Of a stretch of 64,000 bases of DNA, positions 25,101-38,200 are shown piece by piece; position 1 is the stretch's first letter; each line of letters opens with the position of its first letter. A program made the position numbers and the translations under genes. Under the pieces are notes generated by a model. That model was not told where the DNA came from. It saw only the letters and a program-made list of their open reading frames with translations, and did no database searches. Source of the stretch: Setaria digitata (taxonomy: Eukaryota; Nematoda; Chromadorea; Rhabditida; Setariidae). The stretch spans positions 42,577 through 106,576 of the forward strand of contig RCAB01000199.1 of assembly GCA_003640385.1 (NCBI GenBank), written 5' to 3'.

Positions 25101-25869
25101 TCTTTGACTGACTCTTCCTAGTGCGAATGTTTATGTTATCTGTGTGGTTTTCGTTTACTTCCAGTTGATTACTTTTATATCTGTGAAGTTCTAAAAGGCG
25201 CTTCGGATTGTCCACTTTTCACACTTTTTTTGCAGAAAGTCATAATTCTGATGACATGTATTTCTGTTTTCGTTGGGTGCTGGTTGCCTTCAAAAGAGAG
25301 TTTTGCTTTGAAGATATTATGCGCTTGTGGGAGGTTAGTGATTTCAATTCATTTGCTCATTTTAATCCTCTATATTGACCTAATCGTTCCAGTACAGAGT
25401 TAATTTCTCCAGGTTCTATGGACTGATTTACCATGTTCGAACTTCCATCTCTTAATCTGTGTTGCTATCCTAGATCAACAAATGAATTTCATTATTGAAA
25501 ACAAATTTGGCTTAACAGAGATTCTTAAGGTTAGCTTCATTCTGCTTTCAGCTTTATCGTAGTTTAGAAATATCTTCAATGAGCTATTTAAAGCTTTATT
25601 GTAAGTCCAGTTTCAATCGTAAGCTATTACTCTAAATATTTGTTGTGCTAAGATTTAGTTCTGACGAAAAAAAAGACATTAAGAATCTCTTAGCTACAAT
25701 TCTGTATTTGCAGCATGTAAACGATCTATCGATGCATATTGATCTAAATGACGCACTAACATCGGCAGAAGCTATATTTCATCAGCTTGCAGCCAGTCAA
25801 GACAAACTTCCAATTCATGTATGTAAGATTCTCTCACTGGGTGACTCTTCTGATTCCAGTGAAGGATGA
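22158..25869 (+). CDS. TBC1D15/17-type Rab GTPase-activating protein
   Basis: Exons: 22158-22256, 22359-22548, about 22836-22951, 23018-23135, 23238-23309, 23510-23613, 23691-23798, 23896-24040, 24151-24262, 24370-24486, 24657-24757, 24986-25085, 25236-25333, 25413-25529, 25714-25869. TBC1D15-family GAPs switch off Rab7-type GTPases at late endosomes, lysosomes and mitochondria. Seen: an N-terminal Rab-binding-like region (ISGRLSLVEKPYGVMIEWLP), then the TBC domain with IFRGGLDPSLRKEAWKYLLG, FRMKLQWK, the arginine-finger motif IDKDVSRTDR (IxxDxxR), the glutamine-finger motif YVQGMSDFLSPLL (YxQG), FCFRWVLVAFKREF, and a C-terminus resembling TBC1D15 (VCKILSLG). The first coding exon is not settled: an ATG in good context at 21597 (MAMETLDDATSM) could start it. 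The joint 22548/22836 does not keep frame with GT donors, so a small exon or a GC donor is missing there. The donor at 23614 must be GC for frame. AATAAA at 25988-25993. Confidence 0.87.
23425..23455. repeat. 13-bp perfect inverted repeat in a TBC intron
   Basis: TATAAAGAAAGTG at 23425-23437 is followed, after five bases, by its exact reverse complement at 23443-23455. In RNA this would be a small hairpin about 50 bases before the acceptor at 23508-23509. Confidence 0.75.
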
Positions 25870-28800
25870 AAATTATTCGTCCATTCAAGATTAAAATGTA
25901 TTCTGAGGAAAAAAAGATGTACTTTATCAACTATTTCTATAAAATTGTGAAAATTCACTATTTCATCAGGTACTTGTGCATATAAATAATAAATTCAGAA
26001 GTACTCTGAAGTTAAACGTTTTCCTAGTTTTTTATTCATCTGTCTTTCTAAGTGAGCTACGGTCTAATCATCGTGATTATCACAGTGATTAAAAAACAGT
26101 TGCCAATCGATCTATCATTATTGAAAATACAGAAAATTATAATAACTCCTATCATCTAAATATTCAAAAGATGGCTTTGAATGATAGCATCTCTTAATTT
26201 TTTTTTTCTTTTTTTTTTTTTTTTTTTTAACTGTCGCTCTACCCACTCTTTCATGAAAGGGCACAAAATTTAAGCATCTTATTGCGTATTAGACTATAAT
26301 GTGATGTATGCCGTTCATTTTAGAAGTGGTTTCTTTTACTGTTACATCACTTCATATGTCACTTTAGAATACATCACATGGTGCTTCTTTTCAATCCATT
26401 AGAGAATTAATACCTAATTAAGCAAAAAATGATTATCATGACTTGAAAATTTCTTGTTTTTCCTACTGTTATTATATTGTTAAAAAGAAAAAAAATAACT
26501 CTTGTCTTACTTCAAGAATTTATAATTTTTGTGACTTCATTCGTTTCAACTTTCTCCTGTTATTGAGGAGTCTCCTTTCGGGTCCTTAATTTCATTTCAC
26601 AATGCTTCAGTAATAAAATATATATATCAATGTATCGACCAATCCATTTACTGTCTCTGTGCCCTGATGATTTCTTGCATAGATCTTCCTAACAGTGTTA
26701 CATTTTCAAAGGTTGTTCAACAATGTTGTGTTCATTATATTCCCCGTTTATATGGTAATTTAATGCTTAATGTTTTATGAATAAAGCATAATTATATTGA
26801 CATCCAAATACCTCGTCGTATTTAAACTGAAGTAATATTTGGTGTTATCTTACAGTGACTTATTAACCTGCGAAATTTACAATATGATTTGAAATTCTTA
26901 CGGAATTATTTCAATTTCTCCAACATTTCTTTCATATTTCATAGCAAGCAGTTGCTAGAATATTCAGCGAACAGTCCAGCTTATAAATAAAACTTATCAA
27001 CTAAGTAAATTTAATTCAAATTATTTTACTGAAAAATTTGAAGCCATTTTATTGTTTACACAGTCATATGATTTAAAAAAAAAAAAAATTTCTTTTTTTT
27101 TTTTCTTTTATGGAGTTCTCTTTGCAATGTTTGACCAGAATATGTCAATAGAGAAAATGAAAAGTCATAGAGATTGTGATAAAAATATTTTAAATGAGAG
27201 ACCATTACTGGTCGGAGATGTATATATATATATATATGTATGTATACACTGTGAAGCCCACCTTTTATACGGCAAATGTTTGTAATCATCAAACTGTGAG
27301 TAATGTCTGATAATGATGGTGACAGAGTGAGCATTTTGATGACTGCTAATAGCTGTGATGAAATAATTTCAAAAATTTTATTCAATAAACCAAACATATA
27401 TGAGCAATTATTTTATTTCAATTGTAAAATGAATGAAGGAAAAAAAAAAAAAGAGAAAGAAGAATCTAACAATGATGATATTAGTCAAATGTTAACCTGA
27501 AATATATGGATATCGTTTTTTTTTTTTTTTTTTCATTTTTTGTTTTTTCATCTGAAATTCACTGTAAGACTAGATTAATCGATTGGATAGGTCATTTCAT
27601 GTACTGTAATCATCATATAGTTAATTTTTTTCGTTTCTTTCCTTTTTAAATGACAAAACGATGAATTAAGTACAAAAGAATTACAATTTAACAGGAAACA
27701 AAATTTTAGCAATTTTTTACCACGAATTATTTGCAATTTGTAAACAAAATTTTCTTATCATAAATTTTATCAATATTGAGATAACAGGTAACGTAATGAT
27801 AGATATGGCATATTGAGAGCATGTATGTATTAAAACTGAGCATCGTAATTATATTATTTTCTCAAGTTTCATTTAACCAAATCACAGTATCATTTTCGGT
27901 TTGCTGAAATTTCTTAAATAAGCATACTCATAAGTCTGTGAACATCATACATTTTTACCTAAATATCAATCGAAATGGTTCATATCGGATTTTCATTTTC
28001 AAGTAAGACGTATAATGATTCATTCGATCGTCCAATAAATCTGAAATTATAATCAATTTTTTTTTTTTTTTTATTTTGCTCATCTTTCAATGTACACATC
28101 CTATAGTACAGAAATTAAAAAAAAAGGAAAAATCGTAAAAAAAAAAAATCCTTTTGGCTATATCAAATAAATTTATGAATATGAAAAGACCGATGTCATG
28201 GTGACATAATTCACATATGTCCAAGTACCCTTTCTTTTTACCTTTTCTTTCGTAAAAAATCGAAATTGTTTGTAATGTGGGAACAATAATGATATTAGCT
28301 GTTACAGTATTAAAATCTACAGTATATCAGGGCCAAATTAAGCCTATTCAGTGAAGAATATCATTGTCATCATAAACCAATTTACTTACTGTACTCGATT
28401 TGTTGCTTCATTTTCTAATAACTTTAAGGCCAGTTAAATAACAGAGTAGTTTAGAAATTAAAGAAAAAAGAAAAAAGCTAACCTTGGCAGATTAGAGATA
28501 ATAACTTCATTCATTAGTGAATGAATGTATCAAGCAAAAATTACTATTTCAAACAAATTAAGTTCAGAGCAGAATTTTCTGCAGCTTTTTTTTTTTTCAA
28601 TTAAAATTGAGTAGTAATATATAGAGTTAAATAATTATCCAGTAAACTTATAAAATAATTGTCAAATTATTTGCTACAAATTTGACGTTTCGAAAATTTT
28701 TAAAAACAAAAATTTTTTCAATAATGAAATTAAGAAAAAAAGAGCGACTTACCAAAATAACAACAGCAAAATGGCGAAGAATTGGCATCAACAATTTACT

Positions 28801-30310
28801 ATTGAAATCCAACAATATTATACTTTTTTTTTTTTTTTTGAATGAATTAATCGAAATTATCAAAAATTTTTTTTTAAAAAAAAAAAGGTAGCTTATTTCT
28901 TTCTCATTTTTTTTTTTTTTTTATTTTTCAATTTTTTTGAAATGAAAAAATTAAACAAAACTTACCCAAAATGAAGAAATTTTATCACTGTAAAAAAAAA
29001 AAAAAAAAAAAAAAAAACAAAAACTCAAAAATACACACACATATACACGCAGAGAAGTAAAGAGAGAGAGAGAGAGAGAAAGAGAAAAAAAACAGGGAAA
29101 AATTGGTTAATAGGATGGGAAGGGAAGAGGGAAGAAGGGGGGGGGGGGGGAGGAGGAGGAAAAAAAAAAAAGAGTAAAAAATAACAGGTAGGAATTAATG
29201 AGAAATGCGAAAACTTGAATACTTTGCATGAAAATGTGCATAATATCACTGTAATAATTATGAATGGATTTTATGCACAATTCAATGCTAAGCAGCCAAA
29301 TTTTTCTTTTTTTTTTTTTGCTTTTTTTTTTTTTTTTTTTTTTAAATATTTTTTTNACAGTAAGTGTCATGCAGAAGAAAGACATGCCACAAACAATGTC
29401 ATCCTATCATTTGTAAAACATATAAACGGACTGCTTTGCTTTGCTTTGCTTTCCTTTGCTTTGCTTTGCTTGCTTCAAGCACTTTTAGTCTTCCGTCCTC
29501 TTTTCTTTATGCCTCCTATAATACAAACTAAAAGGCAGCCCTATTTCCTCTCTTATCTTATCAGTTCCACCAAATAAGTCATCTCAATATATTGCCAATT
29601 GATAATGATAATTAACATCATTTGATGATGGATTGGATTGCACAAAACTACTGTTTACCATTAAGCTATCGGCATTTACCAATAAATTGGTATAAGTGAA
29701 AAAAAAAAAAAAAAAAAAGAAAAGAAGAAAGAAAGGAAAAAAAAAGAGAAGAAAAAATTAATAGAATTGCTTTTTTTTTTTTTTTTTTTTAATATACTAT
29801 TTACAATTTTTACTTTATGATAATTCGAAAAAAGAAAAAAAATCTAACGAAAGAGGAAAATTTCATGTGGTGAATTTGTGAAGCCTTTCATTTCATTTTT
29901 AAAAATTTCAACGTAAGATTTGTAATTAAGAAATGGCCAAATAAAATTACAAGGTACAGACAGCAAGAATTGTTTCAGTCTTAAAGTAATAGAAATATCA
30001 TCAATAAATAACCGTCAATCTATGAGCACTTCTTCTGTCATCTATTTCTCACAGGATTAAGTCAGCCCAGTAAATAAACAGTAAATAAACGCATGCACCC
30101 ATTTCATGTCTGAGAATTTTATTTCAATCAATTATGACCGAAAACAAATATTTGCAAACATTTACCAATAAGTAAATAATTGTTCTGCCACAAAACAATG
30201 CCCAGGAATTTCCTAGCACCTTTTCAGCAAATAAAAAATTAACCGATTAATACTATGCTTGGAGAAGCATAATTTAATACATGATAACAAGAAAGTAGCA
30301 ATGATCAAAA
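25870..30310. other. Gene-poor region between convergent TBC and ClpP genes
   Basis: 4.4 kb with no supported exon. It holds long T and A tracts, a TATA microsatellite near 27220-27239, a 14-base G run at 29137-29150, a TTTGC repeat and an N at 29356. Open frames here are low-complexity translations. TTTATT at 30118-30123 reads as AATAAA on the - strand, 188 bases past the ClpP stop. Confidence 0.5.
29432..29475. repeat. TTTGC pentanucleotide repeat
   Basis: About eight tandem TTTGC units with one TTTCC variant, in non-coding DNA between the TBC and ClpP genes. Confidence 0.9.
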
Positions 30311-32004
30311 TCACACGACAAATGCGGAACCTTCTATTTCATCAATTATGCCGAACTCTTTTGCTTCTTCTGGACTCATATATCTATCACGATCCAGTGC
30401 TTCTTCAATTACTTTGATATCCTGTCCTGAAAGCACGAAGATAATAAGGAAAGATTCCTTCCTTACTGTTTTCAGTCCCAAATTCCTAATTATTTTCTAA
30501 TGAAATTATTACGTTTGTATTTATTAATAGTCAAATAAGATGGAAAATACAGAAATGAGAAAATTCGAGCATGCACTCAATAATATCTTGAGAAAATACG
30601 AGAACATGAACGCATCAGAAAATCAGGTGAAACTGGTAAATTAATCTCTTTATACAAAGTTTATGAGAAATGTGTAACACTAAGTGAAATAAAAAGTGAA
30701 TGAAAGTGAAAAGAAATTAATAAATTCGTTAATCATATTTAATTTTAAAAGGCATTCAAAATCAATCAGTATCTCAACCAGTAAAAAGCATTCAAAATCA
30801 ATCAGCATCTCAATCAGTAAAAAGCATTCAAAATCAACCAGTATCTCAATCAGTAAAAAGCATTCAAAATCAATCAGTATCTCAATTTTTATTGGCAATC
30901 CTAAAATCTTTGAACTGCTACCATGCTTAAAGAAGTTAAACATGCCTTACCTGTATGACTGGCATAAATCTTGTTCAGTCGCGCCTTGAGCCTACCAATT
31001 TCTTCTGCTCGAATCAAAATATCAGATGCTTGACCCTTTAAAACAAAATAAATGGAAAGTCTAATAACTCATGAAAGCAAAAAAGAAATTTGAATTCCAA
31101 AGATCATCAAAATGGTATGTGGACCGCACTAGACACCTCAGCACCGCCACTAGGCTGATGAACCATTATGCGAGCATTAGGTAATGATGTACGTTTTCCT
31201 TTTGCACCTGCACATAACAGAAGACTGCCCATACTTGCTGCCTAAAATTTCAAAGGGATAATTACTAAATAATCAACTTAGTATGCTTCAGCTTAATTGA
31301 GAAGAGCGAAAAGAATAAGAAACAACAATAATTTATTAATGAACAGTAAAAGATTCAGCTTGGCAGATACTGTTACAAATCAATCACCTGACCAATACAC
31401 CATGTTGCCACTGGAGCACTGATATATTGCATCGTATCATAGATACCTAAGCCAGCTGTTACACTGCCTCCTAAAAATGGACTTCAATTTCTAAAATTAT
31501 GATTAACTTCGAAATAAAAAAAAAAAAAAAGACGAAATGAAACAAATAAAAAAGACCTACTTACCTGGACACATTATATACATATTGATAGTACTTTTCG
31601 CGCTCTCACCTTGCAGAAAAAGAAGCTGTGCAATAATGGAAGCAGCTACATGATCGTTTATCTAAATTATAATTTACATATGCATCAGATCAGAGCCGTT
31701 CTTCCTATTAATTGAAAAATCTACAAAAAGATCACAAAAAAAGGACTGAAATTGTGATCCAGTATTTGACATGTATGATATACAGACGAGAATCTAGAGC
31801 TAAAAAATGATTTAAAAAATTGACAAAACGAGCCGGTGTCATCACGCAGATAATGCGATCTTTAAGCAAACGCGAATAAATGTCATAAACTCTTTCAATG
31901 CGGCCATCTTGATCGACTACCATTGGTATTGTTTGTGGATTCAATAACGAACTGTGCAACTTCCGATTAAAAAATAACTGTCGAATGAATGATAACGATT
32001 TCAT
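30311..32004 (-). CDS. clpp-1: Mitochondrial ATP-dependent protease subunit ClpP
   Basis: Six exons (32004-31834, 31661-31565, 31470-31388, 31241-31137, 31035-30951, 30426-30311) give 218 residues. ClpP forms the heptameric-ring serine protease that works with ClpX in the mitochondrial matrix and takes part in the mitochondrial unfolded-protein response. The N-terminus ([15 protein letters not shown]) is basic and amphipathic, as expected of a mitochondrial presequence; the mature part starts near [20 protein letters not shown]. Catalytic residues: Ser in AASMGS, His in MVHQPSGG, Asp in LDRDRYMSP. The length equals that of a normal mature ClpP plus a short presequence. The first intron keeps the conserved [13 protein letters not shown] junction only with a GC donor at 31833-31832. 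A GT donor inside TGC|GTGATG would also keep frame but delete VMTP. The acceptor of exon 5 is TTTTAAAG. Intron 5 carries a 36-base minisatellite. Confidence 0.93.
30753..30886. repeat. 36-bp minisatellite, 3.7 copies, in the last ClpP intron
   Basis: Units start at 30753, 30789, 30825 and 30861, each CATTCAAAATCAATCAGTAT followed by 16 more bases, with one to three base differences. The period is a multiple of three, which creates spurious repetitive open frames on both strands (HSKSISIS and IDFECFLL patterns). Confidence 0.92.
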
Positions 32005-33369
32005 TCTAAAATTACTTCTGCCTTAAGCATTTTTGTTTATGATTATTAGGAACATCGTTTTCCAGGCAGTTTACATCGAAAAGGTTGATATTATTGTCGG
32101 AAGTGAAAGTCACTAACAAGAAGACAATTACTCATCCTTGTCAGATTAAGGGAAGAAATGAGTGATAACATTTAGTGATGCACAATTAATGAATGATTGC
32201 TACATAAATAATTGAAAGGAATACGATACTTCATTTCCTTACTGATTTTCCTCCAGAATATTTTTTTCTGTCCACATAAGTGACTAGAACTAAGCGCAAA
32301 AATGACAAGCGCATCCAGTGATAGGGTAGGAAAAACAAAGAGTCCAATGATTAATATATAAAGATTTCGAAATCTAAATAGTCTCTTTTGTATAGGCAAA
32401 AATTACACGAGAAAAAACGATGATAGTGAGAAATCCTAAATAAAAAGAAAAAAAAAGAAGAAAAATATGAGGTTTTCAAAAACGGATTTGAAGGGAAAGT
32501 CTATGTTGCAGGAAGGAAAAAGAGAAAGAATGGAAAGTAAGATCAATAAATCCTTATATTTAGAATCCCACATTTTACTTTGGTCCTGTTCATTTAATAA
32601 ATGTTTTCATATCTCTTAAGTCAAGATATTTAAAGCTTAAAATCTCTGACTGTTTTTCTTTAAAAGATTATACATCCAACTTTTGAAAATATCATTGATA
32701 CTAAGCAACGTCCCTACACTAAATTCCAGTTAACACCGACATTCAGTTCATTTTCAATTACCTCATCTCTTCTAACGTGATAATTAGTCACCAAATAAGA
32801 GTATGCAATGAAAAAAATTAGCTGCCATCAGTCACTAACCAGAATTAATCTCAATTTGCATAGAACTACCAACATTTGCATAATTCATATTAAGTGATGA
32901 TCAGAAGAAAAAATAGTATCACTTCATTCTCAGCATCAGTGTTCATCGAAAATCAAGATCACCTATGTGGTGATAGTGGATAAGACGAAAAACCGAAAAG
33001 AGAAAATATAATAATCAAAACACGAACTGTTCACTGAAAGCAAGTTATTTCTGTACTGCTTTGTTGACGAACAAACGATAGTAGTTGCTTTATCTCTATA
33101 TTACAATTCTCAAGAACACCAAACTAATCTATTGGAGTTAGCTATGTAAAACAGATGCATCCTCATTTGCAAAATTGGGAATATTCTGTGCAAAGCAGGT
33201 CGCAAAAATACAAAAAATTATCTGTTTTGAGGATGCATTATCACTTTGAAAACAAAAACATTTCTTACGGTAAATTTCTCAATAAAAACACAATCACTGA
33301 AAAGTCGACTAGCCAAATTATGAAAATATAGAATGATATGCACTGAAAAGAGCACTCAAATATAAAGAA
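32005..33369. other. Intergenic region between ClpP and VHA-9
   Basis: 1.36 kb upstream of ClpP and downstream of VHA-9, both on the minus strand. No exon supported. The spacing is too wide for a typical nematode operon. It must contain the ClpP promoter or trans-splice region and the VHA-9 3' UTR. Confidence 0.5.
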
Positions 33370-34203
33370 TCAGCGAAAATCATCGGGATTGAACAGCCCT
33401 TTAGCTCGGCTCATTATACTATCCTGAAAATACATTTCACTACTTGTGAATACCCAAAGATGCAACAAATATATTTCAGGAACTTGAAGCGGAATAAACT
33501 TGAAAACCAACACCACAAACATTTATTCACAACAGATCCTAAAGAAACAGCCTAATTTCATTTCAGCAGTAAAACAAAATAATTTTGAAATATCCAAACC
33601 AAAAGAATTTAAGATCTCAGCCCTTAATATATTCAGAAATGGAAATGATCGCAGACCACCATTTCACCAGCTTTGCAAATATCGGATTTAACAGAATTTT
33701 GTAGCACCCATTACTGATGGTCAACCCACTAAAAACAAAGTATATCAATGCGGACGAGAAGTAAATTATATCACTTCTAATTTCGAACTAACTTTTGTTG
33801 GATCATAAGGAGCCTCTTTCGACGGAATCTCCAGGACGGCAGGTATACTCGCAGTATATTCGTCAACAGCAAAACGTATCTGTTCAGCAATATGTTGATT
33901 GATTAAAATTATAGCAATATCATCACGAGAACAAAAATCTTTGAATGTTTCTTCAATTTCACTAATCGACGTATTTTTATCCACAATAAAATAGTTCGGT
34001 CGACGAGCCTATAATAGTGGCATATTATTTTAACTCTCCCTCTCTCTGCAATGCATACAGTACTATAAATTACAAAAACAGATGAAATATGAAATGAAAT
34101 GAACCTTATTAAGTTCGCCTATTCCACCAAGCAGAAATCCAACCACCGTATCTTCGTCCCCTATCACCGCGATGATTTTTCCTTTTTGGGCAAAATGACT
34201 CAT
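33370..34203 (-). CDS. vha-9: V-ATPase V1 subunit F (VHA-9)
   Basis: Three exons (34203-34105, 34008-33793, 33423-33370) give 122 residues, the usual size of subunit F. Subunit F sits in the central stalk of the V1 sector, between the ATPase head and the membrane rotor, in the vacuolar proton pump. Seen: [21 protein letters not shown] at the N-terminus, [38 protein letters not shown], then [18 protein letters not shown] and the tail [11 protein letters not shown], all in the order of animal ATP6V1F. Both introns are GT-AG; the donor of exon 1 is the weak GTTCAT. The gene is divergent from PEX5, starts 1 kb apart. Confidence 0.96.
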
Positions 34204-35211
34204 TTGAAATACTATTTTCAAATTCCAGTGCCTAAAAATCTACCAGTAATCTACTAGTAGAACACCACTAGAATCTACGAAATAAATAATTCACACAGTC
34301 CAAACAAATGATAAACAATTCACATAAATAGATAAAAACCGAATAATCCAAATAAACAAAAAACAAAAAATAATCTAAACCGAATAATCCAAATAAACAA
34401 AAAACAAAAAATAATCTATCTACCAAATAAAATAAACAATCAACAACGGAACACCATCACTCAGACCACCAATGGTCACCGGAGATGAAAGGGAAAGTTG
34501 AATGTCGAGTAGCCAAAAATCAACAAATCAAATAACACTATCATAGATTTTGTTTACTTCTTTGTCTTTGTTTATCAGTTCATTTATTTATCCATGAATA
34601 TTTGCTTGCTTCTCTGCCCTTGCTTACTCATTCACTTATTTATTATTCAGCTTTCTATCAACATTTTGTTTACTTCCATTCCTTTTGTTTGTTTATTATT
34701 GCAGTTGTAAACAAACAAGAAATTAATATTCGAGGGAATTCATCTTAAAATTCAATAAATTTGGAGGCTTTTAATTTAAACAAGCGTTCCATCATAAATC
34801 AAACAGCATGCAATCTTTTTTCTTTCTTTCCCACTATTTTTCTCTTTTCTGTTTCTAATAAGTTAGACTGCTTTTTTTTCATTAATTTAGCTACTTATTA
34901 TACCTGTGAAGAAAATGCTACAGTGTTACTTCTGTCGATATTATTGTGATTACAGTGTTCCGGAACTTTTTTATCGTGATTTTCTTGCCTCAGAAATTAT
35001 TATTGAGAGCAATGAATAATGGTAGAAAATGTATCTAACTGATTGCATATTATTATTCTGACAGTGATTGGGAGTATTACATTGCTAGAAAGATTTAGAA
35101 ACATACGTATGTATAACTGAAGATAACGAATATTTCTAAAGATAGAGATTGCGATATGAAATTGTACTGTCTGATTAATTGATTATTTTTCAGGTATTCA
35201 TTGTTACAGCA
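34204..35211. other. Divergent upstream region of VHA-9 and PEX5
   Basis: About 1 kb between start codons on opposite strands, so it should hold both promoters. It contains a two-copy 41-base tandem repeat at 34338-34419. A TTTTTCAG at 35186-35193 lies 19 bases before the PEX5 ATG and could be a spliced-leader acceptor. No CACGTG E-box was seen. Confidence 0.5.
34338..34419. repeat. Two-copy 41-bp tandem repeat
   Basis: A 41-base unit beginning AACCGAATAATCCAAATAAA is repeated immediately with almost no change, just upstream of the VHA-9 start. Confidence 0.85.
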
Positions 35212-38200
35212 ATGGCTTCAACTTCCCTTGGTAAATCGTTAGTTGAAATTGATTGCACACAGCGTAATCCTTTGGTAGATTTGTCGAGAAGAGTGATTGA
35301 GGGAAGTACAAAAGACGACTTTGATAAAACCTGGGATCAGTTTTTGGCCAGTAGTTCAAGTCCTCAGAATGTAAGTGTTATTGAAAACTGCAATGTAATT
35401 CATTTGTCATATTTTTTTTCCACAACATTTTATCCAGTTATGGATTCAGTCAGTTCATCCATAGACTCAACTCTTTGAATTACAATTTTTCCATCGCATT
35501 TGATTACTTTAAACATCTGTTGCCTTTAGCTGCATGATGAATATTTGGAGAAGCTTACAATGTCTACGAAAATTCCCAAGACAACCAATTTGTACGAATT
35601 GGTTGATCAAGTGGACTCTATGCAAAATCTGGCCGAACTGTGGACTGAGGAGTATATAACAGAACAACAGCAAACCAAAGATTTAGTTGAACAATGGGCC
35701 AAGGAAGCAGAACAGGAGGGCTATTTACCCGAACAATGGGCGGAGGAATTTTCCAGTTTAAACTTTCATGAACAGAAAGACGGGTACAAAATAAAGTATG
35801 TAACTGACAAAATTTTTTTAATCTTAAATACAGTGTAGCAAATTGCTTCAGATATTTTTCATGTTGATATTTTTGTTGTGAGAAATGAAATTCTTTCTGA
35901 AAACTGTTGGAATTGCACTGCTTAAATATTTTACTTCAGGGATGAGTCTGAGATGTGGGCTGCTGAATTTCTTGATGAATTCGATCAAAAATTGCAAATG
36001 GACGAATTTGCTACCAAGGCTGGTGGTTGCAACATAAAGTTTAGTAAATCATAAAACGAACATAAGGCGGCCTTGCATCTCAGTAAATAAAAAAAATTGT
36101 ACTTTTCAGGACACCATTTCTGCCGTTGCAGCGGAGACTGAAGCAAGTACTAAGAAATTTCCAAAAAGGCAATGGTTCATTTATTTATGCTTAATTTATT
36201 TTTTCATGTATTGATTCGGCTCTTTGAATGATAACATCTTTATAAGCTATCTCAGGCCAAAAAAAATCTTTGCTATGTTGAAAGCTATTATTTTTTTTTC
36301 TAATAAAATTTCTACCTTTTAAGTAAATATTAGTTTCAGGTCATCTCTTGATGTTTCCGAGGTATATATTTTCGAAAAAAACAATCCTTATTTTAATGAA
36401 CTGGGTGCATTCGAGAAAGGACAACAAGCGCTGATTGATGGGCTGATAACTGATGCAATTTTATATTTTGAAGCTGCTGTACAACAAAATCAAGGAAATT
36501 TTGAGGTTTTTTCTTTTGTATTTTTTTTCCGTATTTAAAGCATCCTGTAAGTACGATGAATTACTTGATTGTGATGTGAGAAATAAGGTCTGTAATCCTT
36601 CCTAGGTGTTTTTATTGCGGACTTTGCTTGTAAGAGTGTTTGTCAGATCATGAAGTTTTTGTATCACGAGCAGTTCATTTCCATTCTTAAATCGTTATTA
36701 GATATCGCTAATATTTATAATAATTTTTTTCCTTTGATAGGGCTGGTATCTACTTGGAAAATGCCAGACTGAAAACGAGAACGATAGACGCTCTATTGCT
36801 GCATACAAAACGGCCATAAAGCTACAGCCAGATCAGAGAGAAGTAAATTTTAGTACCCTTAAATCAGTTCTTAAACATTTTTTTTCAGAAATTTCCTGTC
36901 AGTTTGGCTTACAGTATATAAGATTTTCCTGCTTTATATGGCATCTATTTCAATTATGAATAGAAGTAAACGGATTTTTACGTGCATTCTAGAGCATATG
37001 CTTTAGCTTTTGAATTTTTCTGTCGAAACGTTTGGGTCAAACGCGGAAGGTGGAGGATGGGCAAAAGATTTTAAAGTCCAATAATACTTGATATATATAT
37101 ATATTTTTTATTGAAAAGGCCACTTTAAACTACTGATCATATTATTTCATTTTTGCCAAATTATTGTTAGATTTGCAAAAGTTACTAAATTAAAAATAAG
37201 CTGCTTGTTCAACAGATTTATGTCGTATGTAGCTTCACCATTAAAAATTTGTTAAGAATATATAGATATGTCTTCGGCTTTTGATTTCATAAATCTGTTG
37301 AAAATTTCAGTGTTATAAATTTCATAAAAATGCATTTTAATTATTAAAGCATACATTTTCTACTTATTCCCCTCTTATAGATACAACTTGCACTTGCTAC
37401 AGCATATATTAACGAATATATGGAGTTGGAAGCACTAGAAATTTTGAAGGAATGGATTACATCCTATATGGATAGTGATTCGGCTCCATTCGAACTGCAG
37501 ACAGCTCCCACTAATCTAATAGAGGACCTAATGCTTCGAATAGAACAGGTTGGCCATAAGATTATAGTTTTACTGCGATGTCTTTCCCTTCCTGAAAAAT
37601 AATATTGCAAAATATACCGGGAAAATTAAAAGTGCAGAGAAATTGCTAATCATTCAACAACATTCATCAGTGTCTGAAAGAGAGTTTGCGTTAACGAAAT
37701 TTTGATTCTTTGAATTATATCTGTTTCAATAGTGATTCTAAGCCTTTTGAAAACCATTCATTTTATCCTTAAATTAAGATTATACTCTAAAGGATATCTT
37801 GCTTTCTGTAGTTTATGACATTATTAAGCCAGTATTAAGAAATCAGTGAAAATATTATTTTGAGTAGGGCTTTGGTTACCTTTAACGAAGTAAAACCTTA
37901 AGAGGAGAGGTAGTTTAATTTCTGGATTGAATGGCAGTCCTAGAACTTTGTAATTCTAGTCACAGAAGCAATATTTTCAGAAATTAATTGAAGTAATGAG
38001 AATTAGAGTTCTAAAAACTATAAGAATCTATAAAAAATTATAACTAAAAAAATACAATAAAGATGATGCTCAGATAGAGAACCTCATCCAAAAGGTGCTT
38101 TCGAAGTCGGACACAGCTAATAAAGGAGTTTTTCATAATGCGTTAAGTTTGGTATATAACATGAAGGGTGATTATGATCGAGCTGCTGAAGAAGTAAAAT

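Noticed and set aside
27052..27500. Overlapping frames of 65-113 codons on both strands
   Set aside because: They run through A/T tracts and a TATA microsatellite; neither strand shows codon structure or homology.
29025..29577. Frames with poly-Phe, poly-Pro and poly-Lys
   Set aside because: Translations of homopolymers, a G run and the TTTGC repeat, and they cross an N.
30680..30989. Repetitive small proteins on both strands inside the ClpP locus
   Set aside because: They come from the 36-base intronic minisatellite; the ClpP exons on either side splice in phase around it.
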